A stretch of 64,000 nt of DNA. It comes from Amblyornis subalaris (Eukaryota; Chordata; Aves; Passeriformes; Ptilonorhynchidae). Of this stretch, positions 1 to 11,448 are shown piece after piece. The notes under the pieces are model-generated. The model was not told where the DNA came from and did no database searches. It saw only the letters and a program-made list of their open reading frames with translations. The stretch is taken from NCBI GenBank assembly GCA_018881555.1, contig JACAXG010000205.1, forward strand, positions 1,035,031 through 1,099,030, given 5' to 3'. The translations under genes were made by a program, and so were the position numbers. How positions within the stretch are numbered: the stretch's first letter is position 1; the number at the start of each line of letters is the position of its first letter.

Positions 1-1815
1 AGGTGCCAGCTTGGAGCTGAATAACCACCCATTAATTGCATACGTGTTTCTCTCCCTCAAGGGCAATCACAGAAAGAGAACAAGAAAGTAAATCCCAGGA
101 AGGAAGTGACAGTGAACGCACTTGGGAAATGCATAATTGCAGCATGGTCCTACTGTAAACAAGAGGAAAGAAGTCACTGAACCCAGGATGAGGAGATCTT
201 TTCCATCAGCCCTTGCTCTGTGAGCACCACACCCACCACGTCTTCCNTGGCCTACAGGTGTGCAGCAAGATGTAACACTGCCCAAGGCAGGAGGGTTTCA
301 AGAGAAGTTCGATGAGGTATTCCTGAGCAAAAGAAGCTTTTGTGAATGGCAACAATGCCAACCGTTAATCAGGTGCAAGCCCAAAGTCAAAGCCTGTCCC
401 CACACAGGAGACACAGTTTTGTGGGCTCAACACCATGAGATGACAATTCAAGAGTTTCTCCTGTGTGCTGGAAAGGGAATTGGCTGTGTTACCCAAATGA
501 AGTACCAGTCAAAATATACCTCAAAAATCAAATCCAGCTCCCGCAGTCAACAACGAAGGTTTCCTGCCTGCACTGCTCTACACTCTTTACCCAATGGATG
601 GGATTTCCCACTATAATGAGAACAGTTTTAGGCTTCCACAACACAGACTGAAAAAGGCAAGCATTTCGTTCCCCATTTCTGTAATATAGAGCAGAGTTCA
701 GTACAGCATTAGAAGAGCAGCCTCCTCCCCTTTTTAAGTAGCTCTACACGTGACTTTGCAACTGAAATAATTAACTTTAACATAAAGCATCTCAAGCTGT
801 CAACACTTTATGTTCATAGTCTCTTTAAAGTCAAAGTAGTTTCTTTTAGGAACTTCATCAGGTTTAAGAATTCTTAGATAAAAATGCAAATTCTTATCAT
901 AATTTTCTTAAGCTGGAAAAAAGCTTCATTTTCTAAAGCTAAGGTTAGATTTTTGAAGCTAATAATTTTGTTACCTCTTTAACTTGCATTCTCTTATCTA
1001 TATAGTGCCTATATAGTGTTCTCTCACTTGTATTACTATCAATATGTGCCAGCATAAGATTATATAAAATACATCACTATGAGGATCTATATGATTTTAA
1101 AGTTGCAGAACCATTTATTGTAAATAAATTACAGTGGAATGCAACCTTAACATAAAAGGGAATAAAATGTGGTCTCTACTCTTACATATGAAGCATCTTT
1201 CTNTAATACATATGTGAAGAAAGATTATGCTCTCAATGACTGTGTAATTAATTTCTTTATCCAAATTAAACTACATGAGTACAAATTATTGTGAAATGCA
1301 ATATGCTTTCACTAACTCAAGAATCCTTTAATGTCTGTAACGCATGTGGATTTGACCTATTGCCTCCAGCCCTGTTTTCTGAAAGTTGNGGTCCACTGTG
1401 ATATGGGTGATGAAAATGCCTGCTCTGATAAAAAGATGGCTGCATAAAACTAGGAGTTTCCCGTGAAGCATGATATTTCCCGGAAGGAAGGAAATGCTCC
1501 TGGACAAAAACCTGGAAATAATGTTTCCTGTTCTTTTTTAAAGCCTCTACAAGAGGTAGCTCAAATACAGTTGTGGGTCAGGCACTATTTTTTAAATTTT
1601 CATAGATTTCTTTTTCCTTCTCTTTGCAGTGCAATGTTTTGGGATTGCTAGACTGAACTCTGAGAACAAGAATAGCACAGTGTTTTAGCTTGGCTGACAA
1701 CCAAGCGAACACTGACAAGATATTTCACACATCTGAAGGCCTTTTGTCAGCATGCGCTGCTCTTATGCATNGTCATATCACCTCCAGCGTCCAGCTTCTA
1801 CATAAATGAATTTGT
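1..1815. other. Intergenic, no gene recognised
   Basis: AT-rich single-copy-looking DNA with scattered stops on both strands. The only longer open stretch (260-616, +) shows no recognisable domain. Nothing else could be supported. Confidence 0.6.
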
Positions 1816-1819
1816 GACT

Positions 1820-2421
1820 TTCATCCTGTCCAGGGGACCTTTTGCTGGATGGGAGACGCTGCTTTTTCTTGCAAGTCAGTGTTTATCGCCGTGCTGGGCC
1901 ACAGGTGACTGTCACGGTCGCTTCGTACCGCGGCCGCCCGCGGTGTCTCCGTACGGCGGGGCTGTTCGGGGACAGCCACTGCCGCTGAAATCCATCTCTG
2001 CCTCCCGGAACGCGCTGGTGGGAGCAGGAGGTGCATGACGCCGGGATGCCCAGGAGAGGGGGCTGGCTGCCCGCCCCGCCAGCACTTCCAGAGCCTTTCC
2101 CGTGAGAGGCGGAGTCCCTGGAAGCTTGAGCTGCGCCTCGCCGGCAGCGGCTCCCAAGCCCCCGGGCATGACGTTATATGGTATGGAATATCCCTTCGGC
2201 CAATTCGGGTCAGCTGTCCTGGCCATGCTCCCTCCCAGCTCATCGTACACCTGCTCCCCGGCAGAGCATGGGAAACCCAAAGTCCTTGGCTCAGGGTAAG
2301 CACCGCTCAGCGACATCTAAAACATCAGTGTGTTATCAACATTATTCTCATACTAAAACCAAACCACAGCGTTGTACCAGTTACTAAGATGAAAATTAAC
2401 TCTATCCCAGCCAAAACCGGA
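1820..2421 (-). mobile_element. ERV-L-like LTR (TguLTR5 type), reverse orientation, with GC-rich segment
   Basis: Read on the - strand it opens GGTTTTGGCTGGGATAGAGT at about 2421 and continues with the same landmarks as the LTR at 6768 (GTGGTTTGG, GACAGCTGACCC, AAGGGATATTCCATACCATA). The two are therefore relatives in opposite orientation. After the TATA-like part it differs: a GC/CpG-rich block (about 1900-2170) replaces the AT-rich R/U5 of the other copy, and it ends near CTCCCATCCAGC. The outer ends and any target-site duplication were not resolved. No coding interior is present, so it is a solo or partial LTR. Confidence 0.65.
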
Positions 2422-2429
2422 AGGGGCTT

Positions 2430-5400
2430 TACAAGGGACTAACCTGAAGAAGTAGGTGCCGTGCCAGCACAGATCCTGAATGGTAGCTTCAAAAAGAGCA
2501 TCTCACTTTGGAGTGACTCACGTAACAAGATCCGACTGAAAAATGCATCCGATATATCAATGAGGTCCATGTATATTATTTTAGAAAACAAACCTAAAGT
2601 GCGTGAAAATTGAACAAGAGACTCCCATTGTAGGAACAATAAAGGAGGTGGAAAAGTGCACACGACATCTTTCAAATAGGAGTGAGTTGAAAGAACAGAA
2701 TACACAAGCATCAATAAACTTGATTACAGAAAATCGAAAGATGGATTCTGCAGTTTACTGCAATGGTTTTGTGTGCATTGTTTTGCCAGAAAGGACTGTA
2801 GATGTTTTAAAATCTGATACCCGGCTATATGATCAGCTGGGTACAAAAGCATGGGTGTGCAAAAGCATGCAGAAAAACTAAAAATAAAGGACAAGGTTTA
2901 GTAATTTCAAATTTTCAGTTTCCTTGCCAGTTGCATAATTCTCCTTGTCTCATTTATTTGCATGATTTAGTACTTTTTCATCCACTTACTCAGAATTCCC
3001 TGCAAGTGTTTTGTTCAGAAAAACATTTGTCATTCAGACAAGAACAATGTATTTTATGTTAGTGGTGTTCCTACTAGGTCATCTTTAAAGCAAAATAGAG
3101 AGGAGAAAGAGGGGAGAGGAAACAAGGGCTAGAGGAATCTACTCGCTNTAAAGCCATTTCAGATGAAAAGACTGGATAGCAGGTTTAAATTTAAAATTAA
3201 ATGGTTTTGAACACCTTTCGCCAAAACACCCTTCTAAGCAACACTTTTGGTGAAGCAATGTCTGCATTTTCAATCTTTCTATAACTGACAGTGCTTTACA
3301 CATTACTTCCTTAGAGTTCAGTACGTTTATGTTCAGAAAATATTCTTGAACATAACCGGAGCTGAGAATTTTGCACATACGCAAGTTATCCATTAAACAG
3401 TTGGGTTTTTGTTACTACCACATGATACTGAGAGGAATTTACTCTCCACTGAGGTGATGATAGTCATACTGATAATACTGTAACTGCAAATCTGTTTATC
3501 GAAGGTTGCAACTGTACTTAACAGAGTTGGTCTGCTGTCTCAGGCTTTGCAGAATGAGCATTATAAATACTTCCTGGGTGAGGTCCATTTTGGTGAAAAA
3601 TCCTGTCTTGCTTACAGTGCAGTATCTGGACAATAACCTAGACATATTTCCTCTTCTAGCAAAATAAAATGTAACAAAGGGTAGCACTAAAAATCTCGGG
3701 TCTAGGGCAGTGGGTTTTTTTTCTTTTCCGAATTTTTACTTCTCATTTTTCACTTAAATATTTTAGTTTCGGTAAATTTGGTCACATGAATGGCAAAAGT
3801 AATGTCTTTCTTTTAAAGCTTCATGAAACTACCAGATGTTTATTCAATTCTACAAGCATATAAACATATTCCTAAGGTTAACATTAGTAGATCTATTTCC
3901 ATGCATAAAGAAACTTGCTTAGGTGGAAACCATGGACAGTTAAACACAGAAATACATAGATACAAGAAACTAAAGCATATATGGTAGTTTATAAACAAAA
4001 ATGTAGCTAAAAATGAAACAATTATTGATGTATATAAGGATTGCAAATAGGTTTTCAGTAAAGATAGAAACATAGTTTTAGGTAGAAGTAGAGGGTTTAT
4101 CACCAGCTTCTAGCAAAAATAAACCGTAAAATACTTCATTGAACATTTGAAATTGCCTATTTTTTGTTCTCATTAAACTCATAATCTGTAATTGTGTGTG
4201 AAAGCACTTTTCCTGGGACAGAGAAACTTGATATGAAACAAGAAGGAAGCACAATCTGAAAAAAGTCATTTTTTATGTGTCAAACAGGTCATCTGTAGAT
4301 GGAACAGAGAGGAATTGACAAGGGAAAATTAATCAAAAATAATATTCGTTAGAAAGATAAGGCAGTAGAAGTGGAAAAGACAGAGAGTTTGCAGAGAGAT
4401 AAACATGAGTGTGCGTGGCCAAAAAATGAGACATTGGCTCATAAATGGCCCAGAAGCATTCTGTGTGCTCAAAGCACTTTCCAAAAGCCAACAGAAATTC
4501 AAAATGGTCTTTTGTTTAAAAGTAAAGTACAAGCACTTCTTTTTTCTTCTCAAGTGAATAAGCTCTTATCTTTAAGATAGAATTTGTCTTGTGTTGATGA
4601 CAGGCAAGAGCTGAGAGAACATTTCTGTCACCGAGCTGACTAGCAAACTGCTGTGGGTTTCAGTTTAATAAAGTACCCATTAACATCTGAGACAGTGGGA
4701 TTTTTTGGATTGTTTCTTTTTCAGGGAGGGAGACGTTCTCTTCAGAACATAGGATCATAAAATTTGATTCATGTGCATGTTAGAAATTTGGAGACTTTTA
4801 CCATTTGATAAAACAAGTGTGGTTGGGAGTTAGTTAATTTCATGGAAAAAAAATAATGCCTGCAAAAGCAGCATGTCAGCCTTTTAATATGGTTATTATG
4901 GTTGTTATGAAATATGCTGAACAGCACTGTTCAGCTGCTGCAATGAATATTAAACAGCAATTACTGTTTGCACTAATGCCATCACATTATCCTGAAAAAA
5001 AGCCAGCTCTAAAAAATCATGTGTTTTATTTCAATTCCTGACAAATATTTGAGCTTGGCTGTTGGTTTCCCTTTGTCATTTTCTTACCACAGGGTGAGCT
5101 TGCAGTTCCTACACTGAGGGGTTCATTCACTTACACTGAACCGCGTCACGGAAGAAAGCATTAACATCAGCTTTAACACTGGAGTGTAGTAGCTAAGTTA
5201 TATGACAATCCTAACTGCATACTTGCCTTATAATTTCTTAGTCAAGTGATTTTCTTCTTCCTGTTCTATTGTTGAAATACTTAATCACATCCTATATATA
5301 TTATCTATTTGGGAGTCAATCTCATCACCTGCAGTGCAACCTACTTCACTCTTCTTGAAGGAGAAATAGAGACTCAGAGCTCACAAACTAGAGAAACTGA

Positions 5401-6760
5401 GGTATTAGCTCAGCTAGCCGGGGATGTTTTTGGCTGTGGGTTTGCAGCTTGAGTTTTGAGAACCACTCGTGCACAGAAATATGAACCTCACATCACATCC
5501 TGACATGTATTTAATCAGTTCCTTAGATTTCAAAGGAGATCTGGGGGTGTAATGACTTTGCACATCTTAGTGTCTATCTTTAGGCACTCTGTGTAACTGA
5601 CTACTGGAATGTGTGAGTATACTCTGTTGCAGGAGCCAACAGACTCATTTCAACTGCTTACCACAGCATGAAAGGACAAGAAGAAATACTCGAGACACTT
5701 CTATCAGAAAGTGGCTCACCTTACATCCAGCTACTTGATGTAATGAGTCATGCCAGAGACAACTGTTGCAGTGCCCACACTTCACCTTAGAGCATTAGCT
5801 GCTGTGAGAACAACGAACTGATGTCCTAAAGCCACCTCAAACACGAAAGGCCTGTGACCTGCCTTAACTGAGACGCTCTGCCTTTAGACCTCCTCACTGC
5901 CCTGGGTGAGGGATCACACTGAAACAACCACCCGTATTTCAGCCCTAGCACAGTATAGGAAGCTCTGTATCACAACCCATCCCCTGGAAAAGCCAAGTGA
6001 CAAGAAAGCCTTCTTGCTCTTTCTCAAACTCCCCTCCGGAAGTATTGCAGATTGACACATCCTCTTTCCAAAGAACACCATTAATAAGATCTCAGGCATA
6101 TTTGCCTCCATTTGGCACCCCTCTTGCCCTACTCCTGGCACAGGTTAAGGCTGAGGAATCTTTTGAAAGTATTTTACATCGTGTGGCTTTAATCAGATTT
6201 TACGTATTATCTGTCAAATACCAATAGCACTTTTGAATATGAAATTACGATTCCCTCAGCCTCAAAGAAGTACTCATCCTCAAAGTGAACCCTGATGGTC
6301 TTTCCCCAGAAAGAATGGATAAAAACCTGAGAATAAACATATTGAGAACAACATTGAAATACTAACCTGTACTGGTTGGTAGCTACTTATTCTGCCAAAG
6401 AACATGTTATTGCCACACAATTTTTACAGTGGTAGCAGAGCTAAAGACTGAAAAATANTAACTTAAATAGCAGCAGAGGAAAACCAAATGAGGATGTCAA
6501 TTATNAGTACTGTTACTGTGCTTCTCTTTCCATTTTTCTTGCTCCAGAAGATTACAGGCATTCTTTTCTTAATGCCCTGAAATAGGCACACGTGAACACA
6601 GTCCAAGGTAACAATTTAAGTGGAATGTTGTCCGAAACCTAGGCACAACCTGCTCCACTCCTTTAGAAGGTGGAGCAGGCACTCCATTACCTGCACATGA
6701 AACTCAGTTGCTCACATTCAAACTTCGGCATCAAGACAGAGAGACATGCCTCTGTTAGGA
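2430..6760. other. Intergenic, no gene recognised
   Basis: Low-GC DNA. No splice-flanked conserved coding blocks, RNA genes or clear repeats were recognised. Short open frames here look random. Confidence 0.55.
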
Positions 6761-6767
6761 AAGCAGT

Positions 6768-7377
6768 TGTGTTGGTTTTGGCTGGGATAGGGTTAATTTT
6801 TTCTTAGTAGCTGTGGTTTGGATTCAGTATGAGAATAAGTTGACAACATACTGATATTTTGGTTGTTGCTGAGCAGTGCTTAACCTGAGTTAAGGACTTT
6901 TCAGTGTCTCAGGTGCACAAGAAGCTAAGGAGAGAGCATGGCCAGGACAGCTGACCCAAACTGGCCAAAGGGATATCCCACACTACAGAACATCATAATC
7001 AGTATTTAAACTCAGAGGAGTTGGCTGGGAGCTGCTGAATGACGCTCAGTGAGGGGCTGGGCATTGATCAGCAGGTAGTGAACAACTGAATTGAGCATCA
7101 GTTTTTTCTCTTGTTTTTTTATTTCTCCTTTTCCTTTTCCTTTTCCTTTTCCTTTCTCTTTCCCTTTTCCTTTCCCTTTTCCTTTCCCTTTCCCTTTTCC
7201 TTTCCCTTTCCCTTTTCCTTTCCCTTTCCCTTTTCCTTTTCCTTTCTTCCAACTGTTCTTATATCAATCCACGGGTCTTCCATTTTTCCAACTCTCCTCC
7301 CCATCCCTCTGGTGGAATAGGTTAGTGAAGAAGCAGCTGCATGGTACATAGTTGACAGCCAGGGTTAAACCATGACA
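6768..7377 (+). mobile_element. Solo ERV-L-like LTR (TguLTR5 type), full length about 610 bp
   Basis: It starts TGTGTTGGTTTTGGCTGGGA and ends GGGTTAAACCATGACA, giving the TG...CA termini of an LTR. Flanking pentamers GCAGT (6763-6767) and GCAGC (7378-7382) are a near-perfect 5-bp target duplication, the size made by ERV-L integrases. The internal landmarks GACAGCTGACCCAAACTGGC and AAGGGATATCCCACAC are characteristic of this songbird LTR group. No internal retroviral genes flank it, so it is a recombination-derived solo LTR. Its R/U5 part contains an expanded pyrimidine repeat. Confidence 0.85.
7124..7250. repeat. Pyrimidine microsatellite (CCTTTT/CCCTTT)n inside the solo LTR
   Basis: About 125 nt of pure C/T are built of CCTTTT and CCCTTT units. 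The purine strand codes only Lys/Arg/Glu/Gly-type strings, so the open frames over it are not genes. It can adopt triplex structure and is likely hypervariable. Confidence 0.9.
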
Positions 7378-10300
7378 GCAGCATTGAAGAAACTGCAGAG
7401 TGCTTCCTTACATGACCTAGTGTTGTCTGTCCTTCCCTATGTTCAGATCCACTGACAGTTAGGGAAATACCTCTGTGCAGTCTGGAAAAAATAGTCCATT
7501 AGTCCATGCTCAGCTCATTTTTTCCAAGTCTGCAATGCTAAATGTTCAGTCTTCGGACAGCATTACAAACAGAAGATTACTCTGGTAAATTTCTTCAAAA
7601 GGATTTTCAAAGCCAACTTCTATATAATTTAATCTGTCTGAAGTCAGGTTGTGAGTGGTTACTGAATGTAAATCCAAAAATCTCTCAATTCCCTATCCAG
7701 AAGCAGAAGGATATTATCAGCTCCCAAAATTAAGTTGTTGTTTTGCTCGTTAATATGGTCTGAAATTAAGGCATCCAGTAATAATACTCTGTGTGATACA
7801 CAATAAGATATCTTGACTCTCAAAGTTCTCAGATTAGAAAACCTAGCCACAGCACATTGTACTAAGCACTTTAATTACTAACTGGTTTTAGTACAGCTTA
7901 ATAAAGTCTTCTCAGCAAACCCTACTTGAATTTCCTTGATTAATGCAAGATGTGATGTCTTTGGAGTAGGAACCGAAACAGTTCTTCACCCACCAAGATC
8001 CCCTCCATACTCTCAGAAGAACAGGAAAAGCAGAACAAACACTTTTTTTCCTCCCAGTGAGATTCTGTGAGATAGTATTTTGACAAAGCTAGCCAAGAAG
8101 ATGAGATAGGCCGCCCAGAAGGAGAGACTCAAACATTAATCTGACAGGTCTTTAAATATCAATTTTTTATCTGAAGACAGATATTTCTCATCACTGATCC
8201 AGGATCCCTTTTCCCCCTCCCTTCCATGGTTGCCTCATGCCTTTCCCTTAAAGCCAACAGTTCCTCTCCCTAGCATTCCACCTCTCCACAGCTTAAACCC
8301 TGGCAGTTCTCACCAATACTCTAGAAGGGCTGTGAACAGGACAAGAAGATTGAGGAGAGAGTCAAGTTCCACTAGCAGATACAAATTATTTTAAAAAGGT
8401 GCTTTCTCTATTGATTTCAGTGGTACTTTACTTCTGATGCTGAAAATTTTATATTATTTGAAAGTAGCAAAGTACTCGCTTGACATAAGTAGCTAGAATT
8501 GTTATGCTGCAAGTTGAACTTTAGCGGAACTCTAGGGCTATGTCGTATAAGTCACAGCTGTACTATAGTGAAACCTGAAGCTAACAATCTGAACATTAAT
8601 AATAGTTAGAATAGACAAAGTGGCATCTTAAATATTNCTTAAAAATTAATAGCCAGAGCGGACAGCCCCTAGGTTGTGGTATATGAACTGTAACAACAAT
8701 ATTACGACATGAACTACAGAACCGGCTGAAACCCCCACTGAAACCAACCTAAGAGGATGTGAGGATGACCACACAGCAATCACTTGATAATGAAACAGAA
8801 AACCAATGAAGGGTGAGAATACCACAGAACCTAATGTAGCTGTTGGTCCAGACTGTCACATGAGGGATGGGGAGCTTAGATTGTAAGGGTATATTTGCCC
8901 AGGGATTTCTTTGTTCATAGTCCCTCTTTTCTGGCACTTGGCTTGAGCTATCAGATATCATAACTGACCTGTGTCAATAACCCTATCTAATGGAGATGAG
9001 AGCCCAGTGTCAAAAATTTCTATAACATCTGCATTTTAGGGAAATTAGATTTGGGGGTTTTTTTGCTATTCTTCTAATCCTGTATCTATTTTAGCATAAC
9101 TACAAAAGAGAAGAGCTACAACCTAATTGCCTTTCCTTGCAGTCATATCTCCCTTTTTCCACTAACCAGCAAGCTGGCTGATTCTGTGAGCATATATGTC
9201 TATCAGGCCTTAGTCTCGGCTGGTTATAACTATCAAACATATAATTTTTTTTATTGGATTATAACAAATCATTCCATCAGGAACATGCAGGAATATTGAG
9301 GGTTCTGCTTCCCTCATGATGTTAATGGCTACACACGACTTGCACAGGCTTTAGTTATCTGAAAGCTAGCCTCTATTTATTGGCTATATTTTCAAGACAT
9401 AACACTCAGCTTTTTGTATAATTTGATAACTACTGTTAAGGCCTGAATAACTGTGGCTTTTCACGTGTTATCGCAAATTGTGCTCATAATTTGTTCAGCT
9501 AAATTTCAACCAACTTTATTCCAAGATGTAATTCAAAGTATGCCATGACGGAGGGCCACTGCCTTCAGTTTCCAATGTGTTAAACAACTTGTATCAAACC
9601 TATTTGGGGTCAGGTAATTCAAATACAGGCTGCCAATTGAGATCCAAGTCTTCCTCTTTGCATTTGCATGAAAAATAACAATGATTCCTAAAAATAGTTA
9701 GAAAGCCCAAGCTGATCTTTAGTACAGTAACTGAAACAAACAAACAAACAAACAACCCCAACATAGGTAATCAAAGTAAACAAACGGGTAAAAAGCATAA
9801 AAGTGCATAGATTGATTGTGTGTTTACAAACCTAGATTAAGAAAAGATGATCAGCAAAAAAAATGGATCTTGCAAAATTTTCCTCACACCTATGGAAATT
9901 CCTTTCCCTTCCCTAAGGAGAGGCAATAGTGGAGAGGACATTTTGTTCTGAGTTCTGGATTTGTGGAACAAACATGAAACAATTCACCTCAGCTACCATT
10001 TACCATAGTTTTCTTTAATAATAAATTCTTAGAGTACTTGTTTCCAGCATTGTTCTAACTCCAGGTTGAACACCCCAGCATCACCTTGCTGCAACTACTC
10101 TGCACTGATCTCCCTGAAGACACTGGGTCTAGTGGAGAGAGCCAGGCAGGGTGGAGTGTGTGACCTCTATCTGGATAGTTCCTGGACCTATCTTTTAACC
10201 TTTCTTCCTCTGTTTCCCTACTATACCCATTTTTTGTTAAAAGAGGTGCATTATGTATCTAGCCTGCAGCACTGAACTGCAGACAAACCTTACAACATAT

Positions 10301-10430
10301 GTGTTTGACAAACTCTGGGCTTAAGTGAGAATGGAGACCATGCTTCCCAAAGGAAAGGATGGTTTCCTACAGTGGCTGGTCGATTAGCTTTCTTTTGTAT
10401 TTTTACGATGATGCCAATCACTCTTGGATC
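7378..10430. other. Intergenic, no gene recognised
   Basis: AT-rich DNA with one (CAAA)n microsatellite at about 9735-9756. Nothing else could be supported. Confidence 0.55.
9735..9756. repeat. (CAAA)n microsatellite
   Basis: Five consecutive AAAC-type tetranucleotides. Confidence 0.85.
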
Positions 10431-10436
10431 TCTTGT

Positions 10437-10725
10437 CTGTGGTGACCAGTGACAGGACTTGAGTGAATGGCATGCAGCTGTGTCAGGGGAGGTTTAGGTT
10501 GGATATCAGGAAAAGGTTCTTCACCCAGAGGGTGGCTGGGTACTGGAACAGAGTCCCCAGGGAAGTGGTCACAGCACCAAGCCTGACAGAGTTCAAGAAG
10601 TATTTGGACTATGCTCTCAGGCACGTAGTGTGACTCTTGGTGTGTCCTGTGCAGGGCCAGGAGCTGGACTCGATGATCCTTGTGGGTCCCTTTCAACTCA
10701 GAATACTCTGTGATTCCGTGATTTT
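10437..10725 (+). mobile_element. CR1 LINE 3' fragment
   Basis: It contains the CR1 3'-end signature: GGGGAGGTTTAGGTTGGATAT, AGTCCCCAGGGAAGTGGTC, GAGCTGGACTCGATGATCC and the terminal TCTGTGATTCCGTGATT octamer-type repeats. It is 5'-truncated and lies about 145 bp upstream of the STARD3NL CpG island. Confidence 0.93.
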
Positions 10726-10946
10726 CTGGTGCTAATCTCTGCAAATATAAGGACCGTGCTATGACAAGACACAGTGGAATCCGGGCCAACGAGGGCTAAC
10801 CAGTCCCTCTCCTCGTTCCAACAGCTCCATTACAACTTGGGGGTGTTGACACTTAAAAGGATAAGAGCCTTATCTGTGGGCCACCCTCGCTGCCTCCGCC
10901 TGGGCTCTGCCCCCAGCGCCACTTGTCCCCCGAGCCCTCGCACCAC

Positions 10947-10961
10947 GGGCGGGTGGGTGGG
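10947..10961 (+). promoter_or_regulatory. G-quadruplex-capable G-run upstream of STARD3NL
   Basis: GGGCGGGTGGGTGGG consists of four G3 tracts separated by single bases, the most stable class of intramolecular quadruplex sequence. It lies on the coding strand at the 5' edge of the CpG island. Confidence 0.6.
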
Positions 10962-11245
10962 TGGCGGTGCCGGCCGGTCCCGCCGCATCCCGGCGCTCCG
11001 TGAGGGGAGTGGGAGGCCGAGCTGGGCCCGCCTCCTCCCGCGGGCCCCGCCCCGCCCGTCCCCGCGGCCTGCGGCGCTGCCGGTGCGGCGGGGCCGTCTC
11101 TTCGGGGCCGTAGCGGCGCGCCGGGCTGGGGTGAGTTGGCTGCCCCTCGCCCGGAGCGGGGGCAAGGGGACCACGGGGGCAATAGGCCGAGAGGGATGCG
11201 GGGCGTGTTGCTGGCGGAAGGGCCGCCATTGCGGCCCGGCCCTCT

Positions 11246-11312
11246 TTTCCCTTCCCTTCCCTTCCCTTCCCTTTCCCTTCCCTTCCCTTTCCCTTCCCTT
11301 TCCTTTCCTCGC
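11246..11312 (+). repeat. CCCTT/CCCTTT pyrimidine tract in the STARD3NL CpG island
   Basis: About 65 nt of almost pure C/T is built from CCCTT units with interspersed CCCTTT units. Homopurine/homopyrimidine mirror-like tracts of this kind can form triplex (H-DNA) and are length-variable. Depending on which first-exon donor is used, it lies in the 5'UTR or early intron 1. Confidence 0.85.
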
Positions 11313-11438
11313 TTCTTCGCGCGCCGGTGCCGCCGCTTTCCCCGGGGAGGGGGCGGGTTTGTCCCCCTCGGTGCGGAGCCCACTGTCCCGCCGGGGCGAG
11401 GTGGGGGCAGGGAGAGGAAGAGGAAGAGGAGGAAGGCG

Positions 11439-11448
11439 GTCACGTGCC
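11439..11448 (+). promoter_or_regulatory. CLEAR-like E-box (candidate TFEB/TFE3/USF site)
   Basis: The sequence GTCACGTGCC matches 9 of 10 positions of the CLEAR element GTCACGTGAC bound by TFEB/TFE3 at lysosomal genes. It also contains the palindromic E-box CACGTG used by USF and MYC. It sits inside the STARD3NL CpG island. A lysosome/endosome-programme site would fit the protein's location, but this is inference from a short motif. Confidence 0.45.

Noticed and set aside
1821..2316. 160- and 134-codon minus-strand open frames
   Set aside because: They fall in the GC-rich LTR, have no family resemblance and are open in several frames at once.
7046..7351. Lys/Arg/Glu-rich and Phe/Pro/Ser-rich open frames
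   Set aside because: They are translations of a pyrimidine microsatellite.
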